In this document: positions 15,949 to 24,439 of the stretch, one piece after another | How positions within the stretch are numbered: position 1 is the first letter of the stretch | How the letters are laid out: each line of letters begins with the position of its first letter | Assembly: GCA_902475535.1 (NCBI GenBank) | Contig: CABRZR010000006.1 | Coordinates: forward strand, 61,600 to 125,599 | Direction: 5' to 3' | Source: QAMH01 sp900556425 | Lineage (GTDB): Bacteria > Actinomycetota > Coriobacteriia > Coriobacteriales > QAMH01 | DNA length: 64,000 bases | Translations under genes and position numbers: made by a program | The notes under the pieces: generated by a model | The model's input: the letters and a program-made list of their open reading frames with translations, nothing else | Database searches by the model: none | What the model was told of the DNA's origin: nothing

Positions 15949-17256
15949 CTACAGCTCCATCGCCATCTCGAGACCGTTCTCGAGTGGATTTGCGTAATAG
16001 GATTCCAAGGTGCCGATATTGCGAAAACCCAGGGCCTTGTAGAAGGCGATAGCCCCCGCGTTGCTCTCGCGCACGGTCAAGCGCAGCACGTGCGCTCCGC
16101 GCGCACGGCTCATCTGCCCGGCCCTGATGACGAGCAACCTTCCCAGGCCTTGTCGTCGCGCCGTTTGCGCAACGGCAATTTGGCATATGTAGGATTCGTC
16201 ACCCCGCACCCACACGCCGACATAGCCCAACACCGCCCCCGCACGGTCCACGATCACCTCGTAGCGTGCATCGTGGTTGTAGCGCAGCTCGCTTACATAG
16301 GCGAGGGGGCTCCACGGGTCTGGGAATGACGTCGTTTCGATTGCCATGACCTGCCCCAGATGAGACTCGCGCATGGGCAGTGCGGAGATGCCGCCACCGA
16401 GCTCTATCGGCAAGATGCCCATGGCTTGCTCCGATTCCAGGGCATCGCCCTCATGATCTCCGCCCGGTTTACGAGCCGTGATGACGAAGGTCGGGGTATC
16501 GAACAGGTAGTCTTCGTCCTCGAACATCGACTCCCACTGCGCGAGAAGATCGTCTATCTCTTGCGAGATGTCTTGTTCGAGCCCCCGTGGCTTGGCGCGT
16601 CTGAAATACGTCATGCGCTCGAACAGGCCACGTCTTTGCTCGACGGACATACCCGCCGTATTCGCATGCACGATATCGAGGGCGATGTGCACGAACCCGG
16701 CATCGCGCAGAAGAGCGGGGCATTTCGCCCCGAAGTTCCTATCGGTATGCGCCGTGTGCGCAACCCGGGGCAGCACATGCCCTTCGTACAGACGAAACAA
16801 GCGACGCATGACATCGGTATCGTCTGGGTGAGAAAGCTTTGCGGAATCATCAACCGCTTTGATGACAATGCTACCGCCAGGATTGAGCAGGGCATATGCC
16901 TTCTGGATAGCGGCCTTCTTGTCATCCAGGTGTTGCAGGACGTGCGAGAAGTAGACAACGTCGAAGGAATCATCCGGGACGTAATCCTGCAGGCTCGCGC
17001 ACTCCCAGGAGAACCTCGCGTCCGTCGTGGCATCTTTCGCATCATCTATCGCATCTTGAAGCGGATCTATGCCGACGACCTTCGACAAGCCCGCGTATGG
17101 AGCAAACTTGAGCACCGTGTTGAAGCCGTCGAAACAGCCGACGTCGAGCACGCGGGCGGCATTCATGCCATCAAGCCCGATGCGCTCGAATGCCCGGTAG
17201 TCGGCATCGGCGCCCAGGCGCGCGACGGCATCAATATGTTCCTTGCTCCAAGACAC
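15949..17256 (-). CDS. Fusion protein: SAM-dependent methyltransferase plus GNAT (RimI-like) acetyltransferase
   Basis: A 435-residue single frame with two enzymes. Residues 1-265 are a class I methyltransferase: VLDVGCFDGFNTVLKF (motif I), VVGIDPLQDAI, DVVYFSHVLQHLDDK and LLNPGGSIVIKAVD. Residues about 285-435 are a GNAT domain close to RimI: the entry region TTSFPDPWSPLAYVSEL, the acetyl-CoA motif ARRQGLGRLLV and the end NAGAIAFYKALGFRNIGTLESYY. RimI acetylates the N-terminal Ala of ribosomal protein S18, and its usual partners lie near TsaB/TsaD, absent here. The fusion suggests one target gets both modifications, or that both act in one pathway. The start is a GTG with GAGGGG upstream. 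The methyl acceptor is unknown. Confidence 0.8.
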   Translation of the reverse strand: MSWSKEHIDAVARLGADADYRAFERIGLDGMNAARVLDVGCFDGFNTVLKFAPYAGLSKVVGIDPLQDAIDDAKDATTDARFSWECASLQDYVPDDSFDVVYFSHVLQHLDDKKAAIQKAYALLNPGGSIVIKAVDDSAKLSHPDDTDVMRRLFRLYEGHVLPRVAHTAHTDRNFGAKCPALLRDAGFVHIALDIVHANTAGMSVEQRRGLFERMTYFRRAKPRGLEQDISQEIDDLLAQWESMFEDEDYLFDTPTFVITARKPGGDHEGDALESEQAMGILPIELGGGISALPMRESHLGQVMAIETTSFPDPWSPLAYVSELRYNHDARYEVIVDRAGAVLGYVGVWVRGDESYICQIAVAQTARRQGLGRLLVIRAGQMSRARGAHVLRLTVRESNAGAIAFYKALGFRNIGTLESYYANPLENGLEMAMEL

Positions 17257-17327
17257 CGATACGACACCCCTCGCCTTCTGTCCCTGCCCTCACGATGGAG
17301 ATCCCGTTCGGGGCAGGCCCCATATCC

Positions 17328-18200
17328 CTAACTGCGACGACCGCAAGCACCCCTTTGGGCACGCGCAGCTTCCTTCAACATCTCCATTTCGGAATCGGAG
17401 AGCACCGCATCGTCCGCGAACACGGCAATATCGGATTCGATCTGCTCTACCGAATGAACGTTGCATGACACGCTGCGCACGTTTTCGAGGGATTTCACGA
17501 ACATGAGCCCCCATTCGACACTCGACCTGTGCGCGCCACCCTGGCGAAGCACTGCCAGGGCATCCTCTTTCAGAAGACTTGCGGGGCCCACGCGCAGAGC
17601 CCCATGGGCGAGAATGGGCACACCGGCCTCGCTGGCGATTTCGTAGGCTTCGCGTGTCCTGCCTTCGAACCAGTCGAAGAAGTTGATCCTCATGCGCACG
17701 AAATCCCATGGATAGCGCTTCAGGAACTTTGCCAGCTCATCAGGGGACAGCTCGGAGTTGAAGCCAATCTGTGCGATCTGACCGGCCTCCTTGCGCTCAA
17801 AGAAGTAGTCAATCGCGCCGGATTCGACGTTGACCTCCTTGTTGATGTCGGTCACGCCCTCAATTGCGTAGAAGTCGATGCACTCCTTGCCAAGCTTCTT
17901 GAGCTGCTTCTGAAACACGTACTCGTAACGAGGGTCGACCATCTCGAAAAAGCTCGTGCACACATGCAGCGGCTTGGTGACCTTTGCGAATTCATCGCCG
18001 AGGAAACTCTCCGCCTCGCCCTTGTGATTCGAATATGAGGTGTCGAAGAAATCGACTCCCCCGTCAATCGCCGCCTGGAATATCGCCGAAGCCGTCTTTA
18101 CGTCGAGATGGACGACACGAGAGCTGTCCTCGGTCGGAAAGCGCTTTGTCCCGAGTCCGAGACGCGATATCTTGCATCCGTTGACCGTGCCGTACTGCAT
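17328..18200 (-). CDS. Aldo/keto reductase-like protein lacking most of the catalytic tetrad
   Basis: A 290-residue protein with an AKR TIM-barrel sequence (KISRLGLGTKRFP, DGGVDFFDTSYSNHKGEAE, GQIAQIGFNSE, GVPILAHGALRVGP). Of the AKR tetrad only Asp53 is kept. The position of the catalytic Tyr is Asn58, that of the Lys is Ser83 (VCTSFF instead of ATKxx), and that of the His is Glu114 (DFYAIE instead of DYxLxH). The iron-sulfur AKR at 61832-62956 keeps all four. The gene is intact, has a GGGAGG site and follows htpG by 35 bases, so it is expressed with the chaperones. It may be a non-reductase that binds a ligand or partner. The loss of residues is seen; the role is not known. Confidence 0.75.
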   Translation of the reverse strand: MQYGTVNGCKISRLGLGTKRFPTEDSSRVVHLDVKTASAIFQAAIDGGVDFFDTSYSNHKGEAESFLGDEFAKVTKPLHVCTSFFEMVDPRYEYVFQKQLKKLGKECIDFYAIEGVTDINKEVNVESGAIDYFFERKEAGQIAQIGFNSELSPDELAKFLKRYPWDFVRMRINFFDWFEGRTREAYEIASEAGVPILAHGALRVGPASLLKEDALAVLRQGGAHRSSVEWGLMFVKSLENVRSVSCNVHSVEQIESDIAVFADDAVLSDSEMEMLKEAARAQRGACGRRS

Positions 18201-18235
18201 GGGTCCGTACCTCCCTTAAGCTGACATGCCGTGCG

Positions 18236-20167
18236 CTACTCCTGCATCAACGCGTATACGGCGTTCGAATACCGTGTGAAATCGGGAATGTCGAGCCCCT
18301 CGGCGAGCATCGACTGTCCATAGAGGATGAAGGCATAGCGCTCGACGAGCTCGTTGTCATGTGCCTCGAACGCCTTGCGCATGACATCGAAGATGCCGTG
18401 CTCGGGATTGAGCTCGAGGGCATGACGTATCTGGGGTAGCGCCGTCGAACGCTCCTGCATGGACGCAAAGTATCTCTCGAGGCCCAGACTCACCTGTCCG
18501 ATGGACGTGATGCACGCCGGCTCCCTGTCAAGATGCAGCGTGGAGCGCACCTCCACGACATCGGCCGGCAGGCAATCGCGCACATACGTGAAAAACGCGG
18601 AGTTTTCCTCGTCGATCGCGCGTTTGCGCATGAGGCTTTCGGCATCATCGAGAACGAGGTCATCTGCCGAGACGTTCTTGATGGGAAGGCCATCATATTC
18701 TCGCAGGGTCATCAGGCTAAACTCGTCGATGCCCTCGGAGCACAGGATGACGTCCCATCCCCTTTCGGTCACGGCCTTCACGGATGTCGTGGATTCGAGC
18801 TTGCGTGCCTCGTCGCCGGACGCAAACAAGATGCACGGCTGGTCACTTGGCATGGCGTCACGGTATTCGCGCAGGGTCATGGGGTCATCCGATTGGGCGG
18901 TAAAGAAAAGCAACAGGTCCTCGAGCTTCTCATTGAGCGCCCCCAAGGTCGCGTAGATGGCGAACTTGAAGGTGCGTCCGAAGCCCGAGAAGAAATCGAC
19001 ATAGGTCTCGCGCTCCTCATCGCGCATGACGGCGAACTCGTGGCAGAGGCGCTTGTCGATTTGCGCGGCGATGTCCTGCAAGAACGGATCTTCCTGGATG
19101 CCTTCGCGCGACAGGCTGATGCTTATGTCGGGACTATCGACAACGCCACGGACGAAGCCAAAATACTCAGGAACCAAGTCGGCGTAGAGCTCGTCGATCA
19201 TGACGCCCGAGCTATAGAGCTTGAGGCCCTTCTTGTAGTCCCTGCTGTAGAAGTCGCCCGAGGGCTCGGACGGCACGAATAGAAGCACGTCGCAATTGTG
19301 CAGACCACGTGCATGCATCGTGATGATACGTAACGGCGGATGGGGATCGCCGAACTCCTCTTGGTAGAACGCCGCGTATTCCTCGTCGCTCACCTCGCTG
19401 CGGGGCTTTGCCCAGATGGGAACCATGGAATTGAGGACGCGACGCTCGACGTATTCCTCGAACTCGGGCTCGGCGTCAATGGCTCCATCTTCGGGAACGA
19501 CCTGACGCACGCCGCTCGTCTCGAGGTAGATCGGATAGCGGATATAGTTGCTGTGACGCTTCACGAGCTCCTCGAGCGCGGGATACGACAGGAACTTGGT
19601 GTAATCGTTGGCCGCGTCATTGGGACGAAGGTGCAAGATGACGTCCGTGCCCGCATGGTCCCTTTCGGCACGGTCGATGGTGAAGCCCTCGATGCCGTCG
19701 CTTTCCCAGACAAACGCCTCGTCCGACCCCTGCGCGCGCGAGATGACGCTCACGTGATCGGCCACCATGAAGCTGGAATAGAAACCCACGCCAAACTGCC
19801 CGATGATATCCGCATCGCCTTCGCCATCGGTCATCTCGGCGAGTTTTGCCTCCTGGCTTGACGAATGGGCAATCGTTCCCAGTTCGCGCTCGAGGGCGAC
19901 ATCGTTCATGCCGATGCCGTTATCGCTCACGGTGATGGTGCCAGCATCGACATCGAAGGCGAGCTCGATGGCGGGCTCCCAGCCATCCTCGACGAGCTGG
20001 GATTCGCCATCCGCATGGTCGGCAGCCTGGGACCGCATAATCATGACCTTGTCGATCGAATCCGAGGCATTCGATATCAGCTCGCGCAGGAAGACTTCCT
20101 TGGTCGAGTAGATGGAGTTGATGACAATATCCAGAATCTTCTTGCTCTCGGTCTTAAACTCGTGCAT
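18236..20167 (-). CDS. htpG: Molecular chaperone HtpG (bacterial Hsp90)
   Basis: A 643-residue Hsp90. The GHKL ATPase domain is clear: LRELISNASDSIDKV with the catalytic Glu about residue 30, VSDNGIGM, GQFGVGFYSSFMVADHV, and the middle domain with RGVVDSPDISISLSREGIQ and its conserved catalytic Arg. The C-terminal dimerisation domain ends in a normal way. Length is slightly above the usual 620-630. It folds or remodels client proteins in the cytoplasm with ATP. It lies in a same-strand run after two trigger-factor-like genes and before the degenerate AKR, an arrangement pointing to a chaperone module for particular clients. TGGAGGG precedes the ATG. Confidence 0.95.
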   Translation of the reverse strand: MHEFKTESKKILDIVINSIYSTKEVFLRELISNASDSIDKVMIMRSQAADHADGESQLVEDGWEPAIELAFDVDAGTITVSDNGIGMNDVALERELGTIAHSSSQEAKLAEMTDGEGDADIIGQFGVGFYSSFMVADHVSVISRAQGSDEAFVWESDGIEGFTIDRAERDHAGTDVILHLRPNDAANDYTKFLSYPALEELVKRHSNYIRYPIYLETSGVRQVVPEDGAIDAEPEFEEYVERRVLNSMVPIWAKPRSEVSDEEYAAFYQEEFGDPHPPLRIITMHARGLHNCDVLLFVPSEPSGDFYSRDYKKGLKLYSSGVMIDELYADLVPEYFGFVRGVVDSPDISISLSREGIQEDPFLQDIAAQIDKRLCHEFAVMRDEERETYVDFFSGFGRTFKFAIYATLGALNEKLEDLLLFFTAQSDDPMTLREYRDAMPSDQPCILFASGDEARKLESTTSVKAVTERGWDVILCSEGIDEFSLMTLREYDGLPIKNVSADDLVLDDAESLMRKRAIDEENSAFFTYVRDCLPADVVEVRSTLHLDREPACITSIGQVSLGLERYFASMQERSTALPQIRHALELNPEHGIFDVMRKAFEAHDNELVERYAFILYGQSMLAEGLDIPDFTRYSNAVYALMQE

Positions 20168-20259
20168 TGAAACCCTCCATCAACTCGTGCCCGAAACTCC
20201 TGTCCTGACCAGATACGTCGATGCGATGACGACTCGCAACCAAACAAACCCTCACGTTG

Positions 20260-21582
20260 CTAGGAAGCGGCACCGATGCGCGTGATATCCGCCTCCTCGA
20301 CGGCCCGCTTGGCCGCCTTGAGCCTGAGGGCCGCACAACGTGCGGCATAGATTCTGCCGTCCCTGTTGAAGTCGGCATGCGCGATATTCGCGTTTCCGGG
20401 CGCAATGGATTCGAAGAACGCGTTGAGGTCATCCTCTTCCACGACAAGCCCCTTGTGCTTCGCGTACGCATTCATCGCAAATTGCCTGTTGAGCTGCGTT
20501 CTCACCTGGAGCATGAGGGCGTTGGAGAGCTCTTCCTGCGTCATGCCCTGGGCTGCAAGGAACTCGTCGAGCGTCTGGTTCTCCGATTGAAGCTTCCAGT
20601 TGAGGTTCTCGCGCGCCTCCTTCATCGCGACGCCGTAGATGAGATCGGGGATATCGCCCACGATGCGCTTGGCGAGCTCGTTGCCCGCGAGCATTTGCGC
20701 GCTTCTCTGGAAGTCGTCTTCGTGTTGGGAGCGAATCTTCTCCTCAACCTCGGCCCTGAGTTGCTCGAGGCTCTCGATGCCCGGTTTCGTGCTTCGCGCC
20801 CAGGCATCATCCGGCTCGGGTGCGACCGACTTGATGATGCGTTTGACGGTCACCGTCGTCTCGTAGCTATCCATTTTCACGTTGCCATCGGCATCCGGAA
20901 CGATATCGGGGCCCTCGAAGCCGAAGGTCTTGGTCTCGCCCACCTTCATGCCGATGATGGCCTCGTCAAAATCATCGGGCATGGCAAATGCGCCGGTCGT
21001 ATACTCGCGACCATCGGTGCACAGCGTCTTGACGGGAGCGCCGTCCATGGTGGTCTGCATGGCAAGCTCGACCTTATCGCCTTTCATGACCTCGTCGTGA
21101 CTCGTGTCGGTCATGCCCGTGGCGGCAAACTGCACCATGCGATCTATCTCTGCGTCGATCTCCTCCGTCTTGACCTCGTACGAGGGAACGGAGATGGAGA
21201 CCGGATCGTAGCTCTCGAGCTCGTACTCGGGAACGGGTACGCAAACGAGCTGGTACTTGAATGGCTTTCCGATTTGAGCATGCTCCGAGCAGCGGTACAC
21301 GGGCGCGCCGATGGTGTCCACGCGCTCGGCCGTCAAGGCAAAGGGCGCGCGCCTGCGCATGATGCCCTCATCTATGAGAAACGATGCCTCGGAAGCCCCC
21401 ACCAGGTTTGCCAGAAACTCCGACGGGGTCACCCCGGATGCCTTGAGGTCATCTTGGCCAGCGCCCCTCTTGGCAATCTCGTTTCCGGCCGCACGTTGCA
21501 TTTCCTCGGCTGTCTCGGCAGGCGAAAGCTCCACCAGCAACTCGAGTTTGCCGTCCTTTTCCCTGACCTTCTCTACCTTCAT
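20260..21582 (-). CDS. Trigger factor-like chaperone with FKBP-type domain (lacks the ribosome-binding signature)
   Basis: A 440-residue protein with trigger factor architecture: an N-terminal domain, an FKBP-like PPIase domain about residues 160-255 (VMKGDKVELAMQ, FDEAIIGMKVGETKTFGFEG) and a helical SurA-like C-terminal domain (PDDAWARS, SLEQLRAEVEEKI, EARENLNWKLQ). The ribosome-docking signature GFRxGxxP of true trigger factor is not visible in the N-terminal region. This suggests a dedicated, off-ribosome chaperone, comparable in idea to PceT of dehalogenating bacteria. It begins 2 bases after the stop of the second trigger-factor-like gene, so the two are translated together and may form a hetero-oligomer. 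Confidence 0.75.
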   Translation of the reverse strand: MKVEKVREKDGKLELLVELSPAETAEEMQRAAGNEIAKRGAGQDDLKASGVTPSEFLANLVGASEASFLIDEGIMRRRAPFALTAERVDTIGAPVYRCSEHAQIGKPFKYQLVCVPVPEYELESYDPVSISVPSYEVKTEEIDAEIDRMVQFAATGMTDTSHDEVMKGDKVELAMQTTMDGAPVKTLCTDGREYTTGAFAMPDDFDEAIIGMKVGETKTFGFEGPDIVPDADGNVKMDSYETTVTVKRIIKSVAPEPDDAWARSTKPGIESLEQLRAEVEEKIRSQHEDDFQRSAQMLAGNELAKRIVGDIPDLIYGVAMKEARENLNWKLQSENQTLDEFLAAQGMTQEELSNALMLQVRTQLNRQFAMNAYAKHKGLVVEEDDLNAFFESIAPGNANIAHADFNRDGRIYAARCAALRLKAAKRAVEEADITRIGAAS

Positions 21583-21584
21583 GC

Positions 21585-22340
21585 CTACCTCCCCATGACG
21601 AAGCCGAAGTCGTCTGATTGCTCTGCACCGGGAAGGACGCCGTTGACAATCGCGGTATCGACGATGCGTCTCATGACCTTGATGCGAACGGCGGCCCTAC
21701 GGGCGTTTTCGACCTGGTCCTTCTCGCGTATTTCAGCAAGGAAGGCTTCCGGATCGGGAGCCGAGAGATACTCCGTCAGCTCGTGGTTGCCCACCTGCGT
21801 GCCCAGCACGTTGGCCATGAGATCGAGGGCGACGTTGAGCTTGAGCTGGTAGATCGCCTCGTCGCGGAGCTTGGCCTCATATTGGTCGGCGGTCATGTGC
21901 TCTTCGCGCAAGAACTGCTCGAAGCTCATGTGCATGCCGTCCAGAAGGCGCTGGTTGTTCTCGCGCATGAAATCGACGTTGTTCTGGATGATGTCCTCGG
22001 GGACCTCGCCCTCCAGCCTGTCGATGAGCGCCTCGCAGCAGTTCTGGAGCTTTACATCATTGAGCTGGTACTCCATCTCCTTGTCATATTGGTCTTTGAT
22101 GGACTGGCGAACGTCTTGCACCGTCTCGAGACCGTCGAAGTTATCGCGCACCCATGCATCGTCCAAATCGGCGATGCTCTGGATTTGCTTGCCTCCGCTT
22201 ATCACGTATTCGAACAGCTGTGCATCGATGTCCTCTTCCGTTATGGAAGGAGGCTCGGGCATCTCGATGCGTATGTTGTCGTAGTCGTTGAGCTTGAAGT
22301 CCGCCATATCAAGGTTCTTCAGTTCGGCAGAATCGGACAT
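21585..22340 (-). CDS. Trigger factor C-terminal domain-like chaperone
   Basis: A 251-residue protein matching only the helical C-terminal part of trigger factor: an entry strand (FKLNDYDNIRIEMPEPPSIT), DLDDAWVRDNFDGLETVQDV, then long helices through LEGEVPEDIIQNNVDFM and a closing segment. The motif DDAWVRDN corresponds to DDAWARST in the partner at 20260-21582, so the two are related. It has no FKBP domain and no ribosome-docking loop. I take the ATG at 22340 with GGGGGAGG just upstream. It is the first gene of the chaperone run and is divergent from the LuxR-type regulator. A paired substrate-holding chaperone for a local enzyme is an inference. Confidence 0.72.
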   Translation of the reverse strand: MSDSAELKNLDMADFKLNDYDNIRIEMPEPPSITEEDIDAQLFEYVISGGKQIQSIADLDDAWVRDNFDGLETVQDVRQSIKDQYDKEMEYQLNDVKLQNCCEALIDRLEGEVPEDIIQNNVDFMRENNQRLLDGMHMSFEQFLREEHMTADQYEAKLRDEAIYQLKLNVALDLMANVLGTQVGNHELTEYLSAPDPEAFLAEIREKDQVENARRAAVRIKVMRRIVDTAIVNGVLPGAEQSDDFGFVMGR

Positions 22341-22453
22341 GGTCACCCTCCCCCATATTCGGCCTCCCGGAATGCGAGCATCCGAAAAGCCACCATTGCA
22401 TCTTCACTACGCATGGTTATACAAAAGCCTTGAACCATAGTCGTGACCATGCG

Positions 22454-22493
22454 GGTACTAAATCTGGTACTAAGCCAGTACGCATTTAGTACC
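22454..22493. promoter_or_regulatory. Candidate operator (10-bp dyad) between chaperone genes and LuxR-type gene
   Basis: A perfect inverted repeat GGTACTAAAT (22454-22463) and ATTTAGTACC (22484-22493), with another GGTACTAAG half-site between them. It lies in the 255-base divergent region of the LuxR-type gene and the chaperone run. The dyad shares TACTAAA / TTTAGTA and CTGGTACTA with 13491-13536. Autoregulation by the LuxR protein is the simplest reading. Confidence 0.6.
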
Positions 22494-22595
22494 AAGAGCT
22501 ATAGGCGTCTGGCATTGTTCGTAGTACATCCAAGGTGAGGAGAGCGCCTATCATATGGGTGTGCTAGTTCGAAAAGCAAGCGAGCGGGGGGACGC

Positions 22596-24233
22596 ATGGC
22601 TACTTCAGAACACGAGCAGCAAGACTCAAGCACCGTCAGGATTATCCTTATCAGCATTGGCTTTAGCTTGATGTTGGCATGGCATTACCTCATCCTGTTC
22701 TCTCCGGTATTCGGAGACATCGGAGCTTTGGGAGAGGTCGACGGGGATTATCTGTTTGCCCGGCAGCTCACACTCTACATCATGATTGCGTTGGCCTTCG
22801 GCACCCTGTTGCTGCATGGCAGATGGCGCATGGCGCATCCAAAGCCTGATAGCCGTCGGACGGCATACATCTACATCATCGGCATGTTCTCGCTTGCCGT
22901 CGGAACCCTCTATGTTCTGGGGCCGCATCTGGAGCTTCCGTTCCCCGTGCGACTGGCTCTCATCGGCATACTTGGAGTATTGCAGGCAATCATGATGGTC
23001 CTCTGGATGCGATGCCTGATGAAGCAGCATGATGGGCACGTGCTTTCCTCATTTGGCATCTACATGATTTCCGGAGGGACGATCGCCGTAATCGTTTGCT
23101 ACTTCCAGTGGCCCATATCGCTTATCGCGGCAGTCATCCTTCCCTTTGCCTCCTCCCTCATCCTCGCATACATCAAGACGATGAACGTGCGCAGCGAAGA
23201 GAGAGGCGAATATGAGAAGGACGGCAACGACGAGAACGGTCTCGGAGATGCCAATCATGAGGAGAACGGAAAATCTTCCATCCAGGAAGACAAGATCACG
23301 AAGGCAAGAAACGTCCGCCTCATTTTGTTCTCGGGCGTCTTTGCCTTTTCCTTTGGATTGCTCCAGGGATCGTTCATCATCGTGAACATCCCCATCCTCA
23401 TCGTCACGAACGCCGCCGTGCTTCTTGGCCTCGTCTGCGCGGGCCTCATCATTCACCTGCTTCCTAAAAGCACCAGTGCGATTCTTGCCGTCGACCTCAT
23501 GCATCGCTATTCCGTAATCCTCTTCATTACGGGCACAGCCGTGATCATGTGGTACAACATGGGCCGCTTCCCCATGGTCGTGTCGCAAATCGCCCTGCTC
23601 GCTGGTTTCAACCTCTTCGATTTTGGCCTTTTCGTCTTTGGCGTCGAGGGAAACTGGAACATGAAGAACCAAGCTCCCGGTTGTGACCTCGCGCGTCCCG
23701 TCGTGTACCTCTCCATGTCGTTGGGTCTGCTCATCGGGTACCTTATCCTCAGGCTCACGCCAGGTTCCTCGATGTTCCAGTCTTTGCTTGTCATCTGCGG
23801 AGTCTGCATCATCATGATTGTCGCCACCACGCTCTTTCCCCTGCTCAGGCACAGTGGCAACAAGACCTCGAACACGGAGGAAGACGGCGAGGGAGCGCGT
23901 CTGGAGGGCTCTGTGACCAGTCCTGCGGTGATGAGCCTCTCCGCATTTCCCACATCGACGAGCACTCTGGAAGAACTCGAGTCCCGTCCGGTGTCGCCCT
24001 GGAAGAACGCTTGCCGCGAGATTTCGGAACAATACAGGCTCTCCCCACGAGAGACCGAGATCTTCTTCCTCATCGCACGCGGTCGAAATGCGGATTACAT
24101 ACAGAAGGAGCTCGTCATCTCTCCGCACACCGCCAAGACCCATATCGCGAACATCTACCACAAGCTCGACGTCCACTCCGCGCAGGAGCTGCTCGATCTT
24201 GTCGAGGAATGCAAGTACGCGCGACGTGCCTAG
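22596..24233 (+). CDS. LuxR-type regulator with 12-helix membrane domain
   Basis: A 545-residue protein. Residues about 15-420 hold roughly 12 hydrophobic helices in two halves, separated by a highly charged loop (EERGEYEKDGNDENGLGDA). After a linker, residues about 478-540 are a LuxR/GerE helix-turn-helix: SPRETEIFFLIARGRNADYI, then SPHTAKTHIANIYHKLDVHS and AQELLDLVE. This membrane-sensor-plus-HTH plan is greatly expanded in Eggerthellaceae, often next to reductases it controls. The membrane part may sense an extracellular or membrane-bound small molecule. A GGGGGGACGC segment precedes the ATG. A dyad that recurs upstream of the molybdoenzyme 1 operon lies in its own promoter region. Confidence 0.85.
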   Translation: MATSEHEQQDSSTVRIILISIGFSLMLAWHYLILFSPVFGDIGALGEVDGDYLFARQLTLYIMIALAFGTLLLHGRWRMAHPKPDSRRTAYIYIIGMFSLAVGTLYVLGPHLELPFPVRLALIGILGVLQAIMMVLWMRCLMKQHDGHVLSSFGIYMISGGTIAVIVCYFQWPISLIAAVILPFASSLILAYIKTMNVRSEERGEYEKDGNDENGLGDANHEENGKSSIQEDKITKARNVRLILFSGVFAFSFGLLQGSFIIVNIPILIVTNAAVLLGLVCAGLIIHLLPKSTSAILAVDLMHRYSVILFITGTAVIMWYNMGRFPMVVSQIALLAGFNLFDFGLFVFGVEGNWNMKNQAPGCDLARPVVYLSMSLGLLIGYLILRLTPGSSMFQSLLVICGVCIIMIVATTLFPLLRHSGNKTSNTEEDGEGARLEGSVTSPAVMSLSAFPTSTSTLEELESRPVSPWKNACREISEQYRLSPRETEIFFLIARGRNADYIQKELVISPHTAKTHIANIYHKLDVHSAQELLDLVEECKYARRA

Positions 24234-24439
24234 GGCAAGAGCACCCCTGACCGTGGCATCTAGTACCACGGGTGGTAAGGTGTCTTCTCTTTTTCATGAC
24301 TATTTACCCCGTGCGGCTATAAGGCCCGCGCGTGCATCCGTTCATAATCGACACCGCACGATTCGATTCGATTCCACAACAAGCAGCCGGCTGGACATGA
24401 GGAGATTCCCGTCGCGCGCGTGGAGGGAGGAAAGCACGC

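Noticed and set aside
17328..18200. Pseudogene call for the degenerate AKR
   Set aside because: The frame is full length, has a good ribosome site and follows htpG closely; only active-site residues changed.
20257..21852. 531-codon open frame on the plus strand across the trigger-factor-like genes
   Set aside because: Antisense shadow crossing two good genes; no motifs.
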